Origin: an uncultured Eubacteriales bacterium
Lineage (GTDB): Bacteria > Bacillota > Clostridia > Oscillospirales > Acutalibacteraceae
Direction: 5' to 3'
Length of the DNA: 64,000 nt
Assembly (NCBI GenBank): GCA_910584745.1
Contig: CAJUDG010000013.1
Coordinates: 58,396 to 122,395 of the forward strand
The position numbers and the translations under genes are program-made. The notes under the pieces were generated by a model. The model was not told the origin of the DNA and made no database searches. It saw only the letters and a list, made by a program, of their open reading frames with translations. The stretch's first letter is position 1; each line of letters starts with the position of its first letter. Below, one piece after another: positions 7,650-14,504 of the stretch.

Positions 7650-8495
7650 CTATAGGCCCAGCAGCCCGGCGGCGTTCCCGCCGAGCATCATATGGAGCTC
7701 ATCCCCAGCGAGGGGCCGGGCCCTTATCCAGTCAAGGCTCTCGCTCTGGCTGCTCCAGGGACTGTCGCTGCCAAAGAGCACCCGGCTGGGGCCAAAGGCC
7801 CGGACCAGTTCCATGAAGCCGCCGCCGTCTAAAAGCTGAAGCTCCTCCTCTGAGTAGTGGCTGTCCGCGGGGGTCATCCTGCCGGTGGAGAAGCTGGTGT
7901 CGATATAGACCGGCAGCTCCGGCAGCAGCTCCAGCACCCGGTCCCAGCAGCGCCAGCCGCCCATATGGGCCAGCACCAGCTTCAGAGGGCCCACCTGCCT
8001 TACGGCGTTTGCCACCATCTCCGGCGAGCAGCGGACCACCCCGGGGAAGCCCACGTCCAGGCCCGCGTGGGTGACGACGATAAGACCCAGCTCCCCGGCT
8101 CGGTCCAGTATGCGCAGGGTGCGGGGGTCGTCAAAGTCCACCCCCTGATAGACCGGGTGGAGCTTTATGCCCCCTAGCCCAAGGCTCTTTATACGCGCAA
8201 GCTCATCGTGCCAGCCCTCGTAGTCCGGGTGCATACAGCCGAATGAGAGCAGGCCGGTCTCCTGAGATCTTTCGCTGATGGCGGCGGAGGAATCGTTGAT
8301 ATGCTCCACCTGCCGGGGGGCCGTGGCCACGGGCAGCACCACCGAGAGCTCCACTCCCGATTCGGCCATGGATGCCCGGAGGCCGTCCGGGGTGCCGTCG
8401 GTAAAGGGCAGGGTGTGGCTTGCGGCGCTGAGCTTTTCGAGGGTGGACGCAGCTATTTTGGGCGGGAAGGTATGGGTGTGGAAGTCGATTACCAT
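7650..8495 (-). CDS. Amidohydrolase, TIM-barrel (amidohydrolase_2 family)
   Basis: A 281-residue metal-dependent hydrolase or decarboxylase of the ACMSD-like group. Metal ligands are visible in order: the HTH motif in VIDFHTHTFPP at the N-terminus, GGIKLHP near residue 110, THAG, the AHMGG strand, and GSDSPW near the C-terminus carrying the catalytic Asp. A ribosome site AAAGGAG precedes the start. It lies 10 nt after the bile-salt-hydrolase-like gene. The substrate is unknown. Confidence 0.9.
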   Translation of the reverse strand: MVIDFHTHTFPPKIAASTLEKLSAASHTLPFTDGTPDGLRASMAESGVELSVVLPVATAPRQVEHINDSSAAISERSQETGLLSFGCMHPDYEGWHDELARIKSLGLGGIKLHPVYQGVDFDDPRTLRILDRAGELGLIVVTHAGLDVGFPGVVRCSPEMVANAVRQVGPLKLVLAHMGGWRCWDRVLELLPELPVYIDTSFSTGRMTPADSHYSEEELQLLDGGGFMELVRAFGPSRVLFGSDSPWSSQSESLDWIRARPLAGDELHMMLGGNAAGLLGL

Positions 8496-8505
8496 GATTT
8501 CTCCT

Positions 8506-9483
8506 TTAGTTCATATACCGCACCTGCTGGGCCTCCTCCAGGGGGTAGAGGGTCAGCGATGGCGAGCTGATATCCTTTTCCGTCATGCGCACGGCGGTAA
8601 GCTGTGAATTCGAATAGGTCTTGTAGTAGTATATCCTCCTGACGGTGTTCACGCAGCAGGCATAGGTGGTGGTGTTGCAGACATTGCCGGAGAGCATGGT
8701 GGAGCCCCGCACCAGCCAGACGTTGTCCAGGATGTGGAAGAACTGGGAAACGGAATCCTCCTCGCTGTCCCCGCAGAGGGAGTTCATCCTGTTGAAGCAG
8801 GCCCGCACAAAGCGGGAGGTGGGGGAGTTGTCCCCGGGCAGGCCGATGGAGCCCATACCGCTGCCGAAGGCGCAGAGGTCCAGGCTCTTGCAGAAGCGGT
8901 TCCGCGGCGGCTCTGCGGTCAGGTTCATGAAGCTGTTGAGGTTCATGCTGTGATACGGGAAGGTGGGGTTGTTGGTCAGCACACCGTAGGGGTTGTCGTA
9001 TACCCTGAAGCCCTCCTCCCTGGTCTGTTCCACCACAATGCTGCCCGCGCCGTCGCTTATCATCCAGTGCAGGGGCGCGGTGGGGGTGCCCGGCTCGATG
9101 GGTATATCCACCAGCCAGACCGAGGGCAGCTCCCTTTTAAGGTCCTCCAGAGTGGCAAAGGTGCCCAGCACCCAGAGCATGAATTCGTATGGGGCAAGGT
9201 TCCGTTTACCCGGCACAGGCTCGCCGTACCAGGCGTTCTCCGGGAAGTTCAGCCCGGCCATAGACAGGCCCTTTTCGTTGGTGGCCTCGGCGTAGAGGGG
9301 ATAGCCGCCACGGACAGAGGCCATGCCTATCATTGCGTACCATGTCTCGAAGCTTTCCCCGGACTTCAGGGGGACGCGGTAGTTCCTGGGGGTGACGGCA
9401 ACCTGCTCGCCGAAGCGGTAGTGGATGTCCATTGTGCGGCCAAAGTATACGTCCCGGGTCTTCATGGTGATGCATGTGCACAT
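8506..9483 (-). CDS. Choloylglycine hydrolase family protein (bile salt hydrolase-like)
   Basis: A 325-residue Ntn hydrolase that cleaves a linear amide such as the glycine or taurine conjugate of bile salts. The start MCTC at 9483 is required so that removal of Met exposes the nucleophile Cys2; the upstream in-frame ATG at 9501 would bury it. Matching family residues are Arg16, Asp19, Asn79 in AGLNFP (Asn rather than the Tyr typical of penicillin V acylases), Asn171/172 in LTNNPTF and Arg224 in PTSRF. There is no signal peptide, so it acts in the cytoplasm. It is likely co-transcribed with the amidohydrolase. Bile salt specificity is inferred. Confidence 0.88.
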   Translation of the reverse strand: MCTCITMKTRDVYFGRTMDIHYRFGEQVAVTPRNYRVPLKSGESFETWYAMIGMASVRGGYPLYAEATNEKGLSMAGLNFPENAWYGEPVPGKRNLAPYEFMLWVLGTFATLEDLKRELPSVWLVDIPIEPGTPTAPLHWMISDGAGSIVVEQTREEGFRVYDNPYGVLTNNPTFPYHSMNLNSFMNLTAEPPRNRFCKSLDLCAFGSGMGSIGLPGDNSPTSRFVRACFNRMNSLCGDSEEDSVSQFFHILDNVWLVRGSTMLSGNVCNTTTYACCVNTVRRIYYYKTYSNSQLTAVRMTEKDISSPSLTLYPLEEAQQVRYMN

Positions 9484-9555
9484 ATATGTCCCGCCTTTCA
9501 TACTGGGTAAACTGCAGATATATCTGTAGTCATAGTATGAAGCGGCCGGGGATTT

Positions 9556-10224
9556 TTATTCTTTAAGCTCTAACCCGGCGGCCTCCATCATGTAGTGATA
9601 GAGGGGCATGAGCCCGGAGAAGGACTTTGAGAGCAGCTCCGGCAGCTTGTCCGAAAAGAGCTCCTGACCGAAGTAGTCCTCATAGCCTATGCTGGCCTGC
9701 TTCCGGTTGTACCAGGGGTCGATAAGGCCGCTGTAGTGCCCCTTGGGGCGCTTGTACTCGTCGCCCCAGAGGCGGCTTTTGTCCCGGTCCGGGACGGCCA
9801 GCAAAAGCTCCTCAAAGCGTCTGGGGTCGCTGTCTATCTTCCTGCGGAAGGCCGCGGCCTGCTCTGCCGAGCGGTCCCAGTACCCAAGGCCGTGGGAGGT
9901 GCCCGAGAGCCCGAACTCGAACCAGAGCATGGGCCCAGTGTTCCGGCAGTCCTCCCGCTGGAGGGAGAACCACAGGTGGTCGTGATAGGGCCCCCGGCCA
10001 AAGAGCCGCCGGGCGTCCCGGTAGATCCTAGACACGTGCACGCCGAAGCCGCAGCCGGGAAAGGCCTTTGCCATCATGGCGCCGGTCTCTCCGGCAAGCT
10101 CCTTGAAGGGCCGGTTCAGAAGGGCCTCGAACTCCTCCTTATGCTCCAAAAACCATGGGCGCTCGTTATTGATGGACAGCTCCATAAGGAAGTCCATGGC
10201 CTGGGGGGTAAGGGGGCGGGTCAT
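9556..10224 (-). CDS. DUF2461 family protein
   Basis: A 222-residue soluble protein matching the DUF2461 (TIGR02453) family through NNERPWFLEHKEEFE near the N-terminus and FGVHVSRIYRDARRL in the middle. The family is widespread but has no agreed function. The start ATG overlaps the stop of the GH27 gene by 4 nt (ATGA), so it is translated from the alpha-galactosidase transcript. Confidence 0.9.
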   Translation of the reverse strand: MTRPLTPQAMDFLMELSINNERPWFLEHKEEFEALLNRPFKELAGETGAMMAKAFPGCGFGVHVSRIYRDARRLFGRGPYHDHLWFSLQREDCRNTGPMLWFEFGLSGTSHGLGYWDRSAEQAAAFRRKIDSDPRRFEELLLAVPDRDKSRLWGDEYKRPKGHYSGLIDPWYNRKQASIGYEDYFGQELFSDKLPELLSKSFSGLMPLYHYMMEAAGLELKE

Positions 10225-11549
10225 TCGGCAGAGTCCTCGCGCCAGGGCTTCGCGGTGCTGGCTATCCGGTAGGCGGCGCAGCCGTGGGGGGCCACGGCCG
10301 CATGGACGACGCCGTCGGCAAAGTCAGTGCGCCCGCCCTCCCAGAGGTCTATGCCGGCGACGGTCCGGGGCCACATATCGCGGACCGAGGCCGAGAGCTC
10401 CCGGGGGGAGTCGGAGAGGTTAAAGAGCACCACGTACTTCTCGCCGGAATCCGGCTCCAGAGCCGTCCAGGCGGCGGAGTCCTCATTGCGGTAGAGCTGC
10501 CGGGGGCGGCAGGGCAGCATGTCCAGCACATCCCAGTTTGTCAGGATGAACATGGTCCAGTCATCAAGCTTTGTCAGCTCGCCGCCCATCATCAGCGGTG
10601 AGCCCATCAGGCACCAGAGGGTGAACATGGTCTTCTGCTCATCCTTCGTAAAGCGGGTGTCCCGCTCGTCCCCAAAGCCCGCGCCTATGCGCCCCAAAGG
10701 CAGCATGTCGCAGTCGGGGTATGAGCCCGGGCCCACGTGGTCCTGCCACTGCTCGCAGCGGCGGAACATGGCCTTCAGAAGCGCCCAGTCGTCCCAGAAG
10801 TCGTCGGTTATCCGCCACATATTGGCGTGGGCGTGATAGTGCCAGGACTCGTCGATAATGGCCGGGCCCGGGGACAGGGACAGCACGATGTCCCTGCCGG
10901 TCTTCTCTATGGCCCGGGAGATCATCTCTATCTCAAAGCTGCGAAGGTAGGCCTTGTCGCTGTGGGGCACCAGGTTGTCGGTGTTGCAGATGTCATCGCA
11001 TTTTATGAAGTCCACGCCCCAGTCGGCGTACATGCCGATGATGGAGTCGTAGTAGGCCTGGCCCCCGGGGCAGTTCAGCACCCCGTACATGTCCGGGTTC
11101 CACCGGCAGACGGAGCCGGGGTCGGCCACCATGTCGGCGGTCTCGTTATGGCCCAGTATCTTCATATGGCCGTGGGCCGCGGCCCGGGGGATGCCCCGCA
11201 TGATATGTATGCCGAATTTCAGCCCCAGGCTGTGGATATAGGCCGCAAGCGGCTCGAACCCCTTTCCCCCCTGGGAAGAGGGGAAGCGCTCGGGGTCCGG
11301 CTGAAGCCGGGACCAGGAGTCTATCTCCACCGGGCCGAAGGGGATGTACTGAAAGCGCCCGCGCATTGAGCCGGCGTTTTTTGCGTACCACTGGATGTCG
11401 ATGACCACATACTCCCAGCCCCACTCCTTAAGGCGCTCTGACATGACCCGGGCGTTGGCCCGGACCTGCTCCTCGTTGACAGTGGTGTCGTAATAGTCGT
11501 AGCTGTTCCACCCCATTGGCGGGGTCAGGGCGATCTTATTGCTTGTCAT
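10221..11549 (-). CDS. GH27 alpha-galactosidase
   Basis: A 442-residue glycoside hydrolase family 27 enzyme that releases terminal alpha-D-galactose (or acts on related alpha-linked sugars). TPPMGWNSYDYYD opens the barrel; the nucleophile is Asp185 in FIKCDDICN and the acid/base is Asp250 in MWRITDDF. A C-terminal beta-domain follows. No signal peptide is present, so it works on imported oligosaccharides. The start at 11549 has GGGAGGAT before it. Expression is probably controlled by a perfect operator palindrome placed just upstream. Confidence 0.93.
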   Translation of the reverse strand: MTSNKIALTPPMGWNSYDYYDTTVNEEQVRANARVMSERLKEWGWEYVVIDIQWYAKNAGSMRGRFQYIPFGPVEIDSWSRLQPDPERFPSSQGGKGFEPLAAYIHSLGLKFGIHIMRGIPRAAAHGHMKILGHNETADMVADPGSVCRWNPDMYGVLNCPGGQAYYDSIIGMYADWGVDFIKCDDICNTDNLVPHSDKAYLRSFEIEMISRAIEKTGRDIVLSLSPGPAIIDESWHYHAHANMWRITDDFWDDWALLKAMFRRCEQWQDHVGPGSYPDCDMLPLGRIGAGFGDERDTRFTKDEQKTMFTLWCLMGSPLMMGGELTKLDDWTMFILTNWDVLDMLPCRPRQLYRNEDSAAWTALEPDSGEKYVVLFNLSDSPRELSASVRDMWPRTVAGIDLWEGGRTDFADGVVHAAVAPHGCAAYRIASTAKPWREDSAE

Positions 11550-11569
11550 AGCCGTATCCTCCCGAAACT

Positions 11570-11590
11570 GTATCATTACTGTAATGATAC
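11570..11590. promoter_or_regulatory. Perfect palindromic operator upstream of GH27
   Basis: Two perfect 10-nt arms, GTATCATTAC and GTAATGATAC, flank a single centre base. The site lies between the predicted transcription start (about 11593) and the ribosome site, where a bound repressor would block elongation or initiation. The cognate regulator is not in the window. Confidence 0.7.
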
Positions 11591-11599
11591 GTTCCAGAT

Positions 11600-11628
11600 A
11601 TTATGACACATATTTGGCAATCTTTCAA
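11600..11628 (-). promoter_or_regulatory. Sigma-A promoter of the GH27-DUF2461 operon
   Basis: Minus strand TTGAAA (11623-11628), 17-nt spacer, CATAAT (11600-11605). The start point would fall a few bases upstream of the palindrome at 11570-11590. Confidence 0.75.
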
Positions 11629-11644
11629 GTGCTTTTGAGAAATA

Positions 11645-11692
11645 TAGAAAAAAATAATGCGACTCCAACTGAAAAACTTGTTGGAATCGCAT
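11645..11692 (-). terminator. Terminator after the Gfo/Idh/MocA oxidoreductase
   Basis: Arms 11657-11669 and 11680-11692 form a 13-bp stem with one G-U wobble on the minus strand, followed by ATTATTTTTTTC. Confidence 0.85.
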
Positions 11693-11711
11693 ATGGACAC
11701 ATCATAGTATA

Positions 11712-12680
11712 TTAGAAAATATATTTAGCTCCTGTGCGGTATGATTCATACGCACCCACCATGAATCGTGTCAGTGCCACCGCCTCGTCAATGCCGTTGG
11801 GGGCCTCTCCAATGCCGCGGCAGGCGTCGATCCAAGCGTCGATGGGCATGGGGTCCGGCTCCGGCAGGGGCTCAAGCGTTACAAGCTTTCCGCCGGTCTC
11901 CCCGCAGCTGTACTCCAGAATGTCGTTATGTACCATCAGGGAGCCCTTTGTGCCGCTGAGCTCCAGCACATAGCCGATGCCGGTGCTGACAAAGCCGGTC
12001 TCGGAAACGCCGATGGCGCCGCCCTCGAACTCCAGCACAGAGACGGCGTTGTCCTCGACGGGTTTGCCGGTGACGGTGGTGAACATTGAGACCACGGACT
12101 TGGGCTCGCCCATGAGCCAGCGCAGGGTGTACATGGGGTGGGCCCCCAGGTCCATCATGGCCCCGCCGCCGGTCTCGGCCGCGTTGTAGAAGTGGGGCGG
12201 CAGCCAACCGGCGCTGCTGCCGTCGTGGACGTTGCGCACCCGGGCGTAGGTGACCTGGCCCAGCTTGCCGCCGTCCAGTATCTCCTTGGCGGCCTTAAGG
12301 GTGGGGCGGGTCTTGTGGGGGTAGGAGATGGTGAATGTAATGCCGCTCTCCTTTACAGTCTTGGCTATCTCCCCGGCGTCCTCGTTTGTAAAGGCCAGGA
12401 CTTTTTCAGTAAAGATGTGCTTTCCGGCCTTTGCCGCGGCCATGAGCACCTGTGGGTGCTCGCTGGTGGCCGTGGTGACGGTTACGCCCTCTATGGAGGG
12501 GTCGGAGAGAACGGCGTCAAGATCCGGCTGGAAGGGCACCCCCAGCTTTTCGGCCATCTGGGCGCCGCGCTCGGGGTCGCTGTCCCAAAGGCAGCAGAGG
12601 GTGGAGTTGGGGTTTTTCTGTACGGCGGTGGCATACTCCATGGTGTGCACATGCCACGCGCCCAGGACTGCGATGTTCAT
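11712..12680 (-). CDS. Gfo/Idh/MocA family oxidoreductase
   Basis: A 322-residue NAD(P)-dependent sugar or polyol dehydrogenase-like enzyme. The nucleotide-binding Rossmann start MNIAVLGAWHVHTMEYA is slightly unusual, since the usual GxGxxG is replaced by a GAWHVH loop. The family lysine motif EKVL lies near residue 93, and GGGAMMDLGAHPMYTLRW is the conserved C-terminal domain signature with the active-site His. An AGGAGGAAA ribosome site precedes the start. It forms a single-gene unit with a strong promoter and a long structured leader. The substrate is unknown. Confidence 0.92.
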   Translation of the reverse strand: MNIAVLGAWHVHTMEYATAVQKNPNSTLCCLWDSDPERGAQMAEKLGVPFQPDLDAVLSDPSIEGVTVTTATSEHPQVLMAAAKAGKHIFTEKVLAFTNEDAGEIAKTVKESGITFTISYPHKTRPTLKAAKEILDGGKLGQVTYARVRNVHDGSSAGWLPPHFYNAAETGGGAMMDLGAHPMYTLRWLMGEPKSVVSMFTTVTGKPVEDNAVSVLEFEGGAIGVSETGFVSTGIGYVLELSGTKGSLMVHNDILEYSCGETGGKLVTLEPLPEPDPMPIDAWIDACRGIGEAPNGIDEAVALTRFMVGAYESYRTGAKYIF

Positions 12681-12811
12681 AGAAATTTCCTCCTGAGAAT
12701 GATTTATGGTAAGGCCGGTAAAGGGTTTATGCTTTACCGGCCTTTACGCTCTGTCCGGCACGGCCCTGACCGCGGTCAGGATACAAGGCCTTCATACCGT
12801 AACGGCTTGTT
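12681..12811 (-). promoter_or_regulatory. Structured 5' leader with two perfect hairpins
   Basis: About 130 nt between the predicted transcription start and the oxidoreductase start. A perfect 13-bp stem (arms AAGGCCGGTAAAG and CTTTACCGGCCTT, 8-nt loop) lies at about 12712-12745, and a 16-nt perfect palindrome built on CCTGACC/GGTCAGG lies near 12763-12779. No U-run follows on either strand, so it is not a simple terminator. An attenuator, riboswitch-like element or operator are possible. Confidence 0.5.
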
Positions 12812-12817
12812 TCTTCC

Positions 12818-12845
12818 ATTATACCACATACCCGGGATTTGTCAA
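12818..12845 (-). promoter_or_regulatory. Consensus sigma-A promoter of the oxidoreductase gene
   Basis: Minus strand TTGACA (12840-12845), 16-nt spacer, TATAAT (12818-12823). Confidence 0.88.
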
Positions 12846-12859
12846 ACCCCTGCCGCACC

Positions 12860-13168
12860 TCAGAACAGTCCCCCATTATACCTGAACTGCGCAAAAGCCA
12901 TCACTGCCAGTCCGGCCACACACCCGGCGGCAATGATCCAGTAAAACGCCTCCTGTCCGGAAAGCATCAGCAGGCCCGCCGCAACGGCCACACTGGCCCC
13001 TATGACCATGGTGCCGATGCCCATCATCCTGCTATAAGCCGGCATGTCCTCCTGGCTGACCCTTCGCCGGTTATGTCTGTGTACCGTCCGGACATTTCCC
13101 AGCAGGTTCGGGACGCTGACGGCCATCAGCAATATCCCCATTATCAGCAGCGGCATATACTCCATCAT
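12860..13168 (-). CDS. Small DUF3784-like membrane protein
   Basis: A 102-residue protein with three predicted membrane helices: MPLLIMGILLMAVSVPNLL at the N-terminus, a middle helix around GTMVIGASVAVAAGLLML and a last helix around WIIAAGCVAGLAVMAF. The size and arrangement resemble DUF3784 proteins. The start at 13168 overlaps the stop of the ribbon-helix-helix gene as ATGA, with an AGGAGG site close by. Its function is unknown; the fixed pairing with the SPFH and DNA-binding genes suggests a shared membrane role. Confidence 0.7.
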   Translation of the reverse strand: MMEYMPLLIMGILLMAVSVPNLLGNVRTVHRHNRRRVSQEDMPAYSRMMGIGTMVIGASVAVAAGLLMLSGQEAFYWIIAAGCVAGLAVMAFAQFRYNGGLF

Positions 13169-13347
13169 AAATCCTCCTCCGGCGGCTTCTTCGCGCCCTT
13201 GCGCTTTCGCACGCACTCCGTCAGCAAGAACTCGATCTGCCCGTTGATAGAGCGAAAGTCATCCTCCGCCCACTGTGCCAGCTCCTTCCAGAGGGTGGGC
13301 GATATCCTGAGCAGTATCTGCTTCTTGGCTTTCTCCTTCTCGTCCAT
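13165..13347 (-). CDS. Ribbon-helix-helix (Arc-like) DNA-binding protein
   Basis: A 60-residue basic protein. KKQILLRISPTLWKELAQWAEDD looks like the beta-strand and first helix of an Arc/MetJ-type ribbon-helix-helix fold, and RSINGQIEFLLTECVRKRK the second helix; the SINGQIE segment is characteristic of Arc-like repressors. The start at 13347 has GGAGA in range. It lies between the SPFH gene and the small membrane gene, and may autoregulate through the palindrome over the promoter -10 box. Confidence 0.8.
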   Translation of the reverse strand: MDEKEKAKKQILLRISPTLWKELAQWAEDDFRSINGQIEFLLTECVRKRKGAKKPPEEDL

Positions 13348-13363
13348 AGGCAGTCTCCGTTCC

Positions 13364-14344
13364 TTAATAGATCGAGCCGCTGTTTACCACGGGCTGGGCG
13401 TCCTTGCTGCCGCAGAGCACCACCAGAAGGTTGCTGACCATGGCGGCCTTGCGCTCGTCGTCCAGGGCCACCACCTGGTCCTCATTGAGCTGGTCCAGGG
13501 CCATCTCCACCATGCCCACGGCGCCCTCCACTATCTTCTTCCGGGCAGCCACGATGGCCTCGGCCTGCTGGCGCTGGAGCATTGCGGCGGCTATCTCCGG
13601 GGCGTAGCTCAGATGGGTTATGCGCACCTCAAGTATCTCAAGGCCCGCTATGCTTACCCGCTCCTGCAGATCCTTGGTCATCATGGCGGCTATCTCCTGG
13701 CTGCTGCCCCGAAGGGTCTTCTCGTTCTGGTCGTCCTCGTCAAAGAGGTCATAGGGGTACATCCTTGCTATGTTCCGGGTGGCCGAGTCGCACTGGGTGG
13801 ATAAGAACGTCTGGTAGTTCTGCACGTTGAACACGGCCTTTGTGGTGTCCACTATCCGCCAGATGACTATGGTGCCGATGATGATGGGGTTGCCCCGCTC
13901 GTCATTGACGGTCTGCTTCTCGTTATTCAGGGTCATGGTCTTAAGGCTTATCTTCCCCTTGGCGTTATGCCCCGCGCCGGGGTTCATGCCCGAGCAGAAG
14001 ATGTTGGTCCAGTAGAAGCCGTCCTTCTTGATGGTGCCGTAATACTTGCCGAACAGGGTCAGCACCACGGCCTCGTTGGGGTTTATCACCTTGAAGCCCG
14101 CGCAGAGGATGAAGCCCAGCACCATGATGATTATGCCGCCGAAGAGCATGATAAGCCCGCTGGGCCGCACCGCCTCGTCGCTGCCCATCTCGATGGAATA
14201 CTGCACAAGGTTCACGATGCCCAGCACCATGAGCGCTATGCCCGCCGCTATCACCAGCAGCACCGCCACAAGCATCACGAAGCCGTTATAGGTCTTAGCC
14301 TGCTTTTCGTTGTATCTGTTGACTATCTTCTCGTTTTGTTCCAT
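13364..14344 (-). CDS. SPFH/Band 7 membrane protein
   Basis: A 326-residue stomatin/prohibitin-type protein. Two N-terminal hydrophobic helices (about residues 20-45 and 62-85) are followed by the SPFH domain, recognisable from the INPNEAVVLTLFGKYYGTI start and the EILEVRITHLSYAPEIAAAMLQRQQAEA coiled-coil end that drives oligomerisation in membrane microdomains. It has a GGGG ribosome site and a consensus promoter. It heads an operon with the ribbon-helix-helix and small membrane proteins. Confidence 0.92.
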   Translation of the reverse strand: MEQNEKIVNRYNEKQAKTYNGFVMLVAVLLVIAAGIALMVLGIVNLVQYSIEMGSDEAVRPSGLIMLFGGIIIMVLGFILCAGFKVINPNEAVVLTLFGKYYGTIKKDGFYWTNIFCSGMNPGAGHNAKGKISLKTMTLNNEKQTVNDERGNPIIIGTIVIWRIVDTTKAVFNVQNYQTFLSTQCDSATRNIARMYPYDLFDEDDQNEKTLRGSSQEIAAMMTKDLQERVSIAGLEILEVRITHLSYAPEIAAAMLQRQQAEAIVAARKKIVEGAVGMVEMALDQLNEDQVVALDDERKAAMVSNLLVVLCGSKDAQPVVNSGSIY

Positions 14345-14390
14345 ATGTCCAGTCCCCTTTCATATGTAAGCGGGCTCTCTGCTCGCTGTT

Positions 14391-14409
14391 TGATATTATT
14401 ATAATATCA
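14391..14409. promoter_or_regulatory. 19-nt palindrome over the SPFH promoter -10 box
   Basis: Arms TGATATTAT and ATAATATCA flank one centre base and overlap the -10 hexamer at 14398-14403. A protein bound here would block the promoter. The Arc-like protein encoded in the same operon is the obvious candidate. Confidence 0.55.
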
Positions 14410-14426
14410 GTTTGTATCTTTGTCAA
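14398..14426 (-). promoter_or_regulatory. Consensus sigma-A promoter of the SPFH operon
   Basis: Minus strand TTGACA (14421-14426), 17-nt spacer, TATAAT (14398-14403). Confidence 0.92.
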
Positions 14427-14459
14427 GGGGTCAAAAAAAGAATTTTGGGGAAATACAGA

Positions 14460-14486
14460 AAGGACCGCTTATGAAGCGGTCCTTTT
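14460..14486 (-). terminator. Terminator after GH51
   Basis: A 12-bp perfect stem (14460-14471 with 14475-14486) with loop ATG. The T-run is better on the plus strand (TTTTTT) than on the minus, yet only a minus-strand gene ends here, so it probably acts in both directions. Confidence 0.75.
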
Positions 14487-14504
14487 TTGTCCTGTTTATG
14501 GCGT

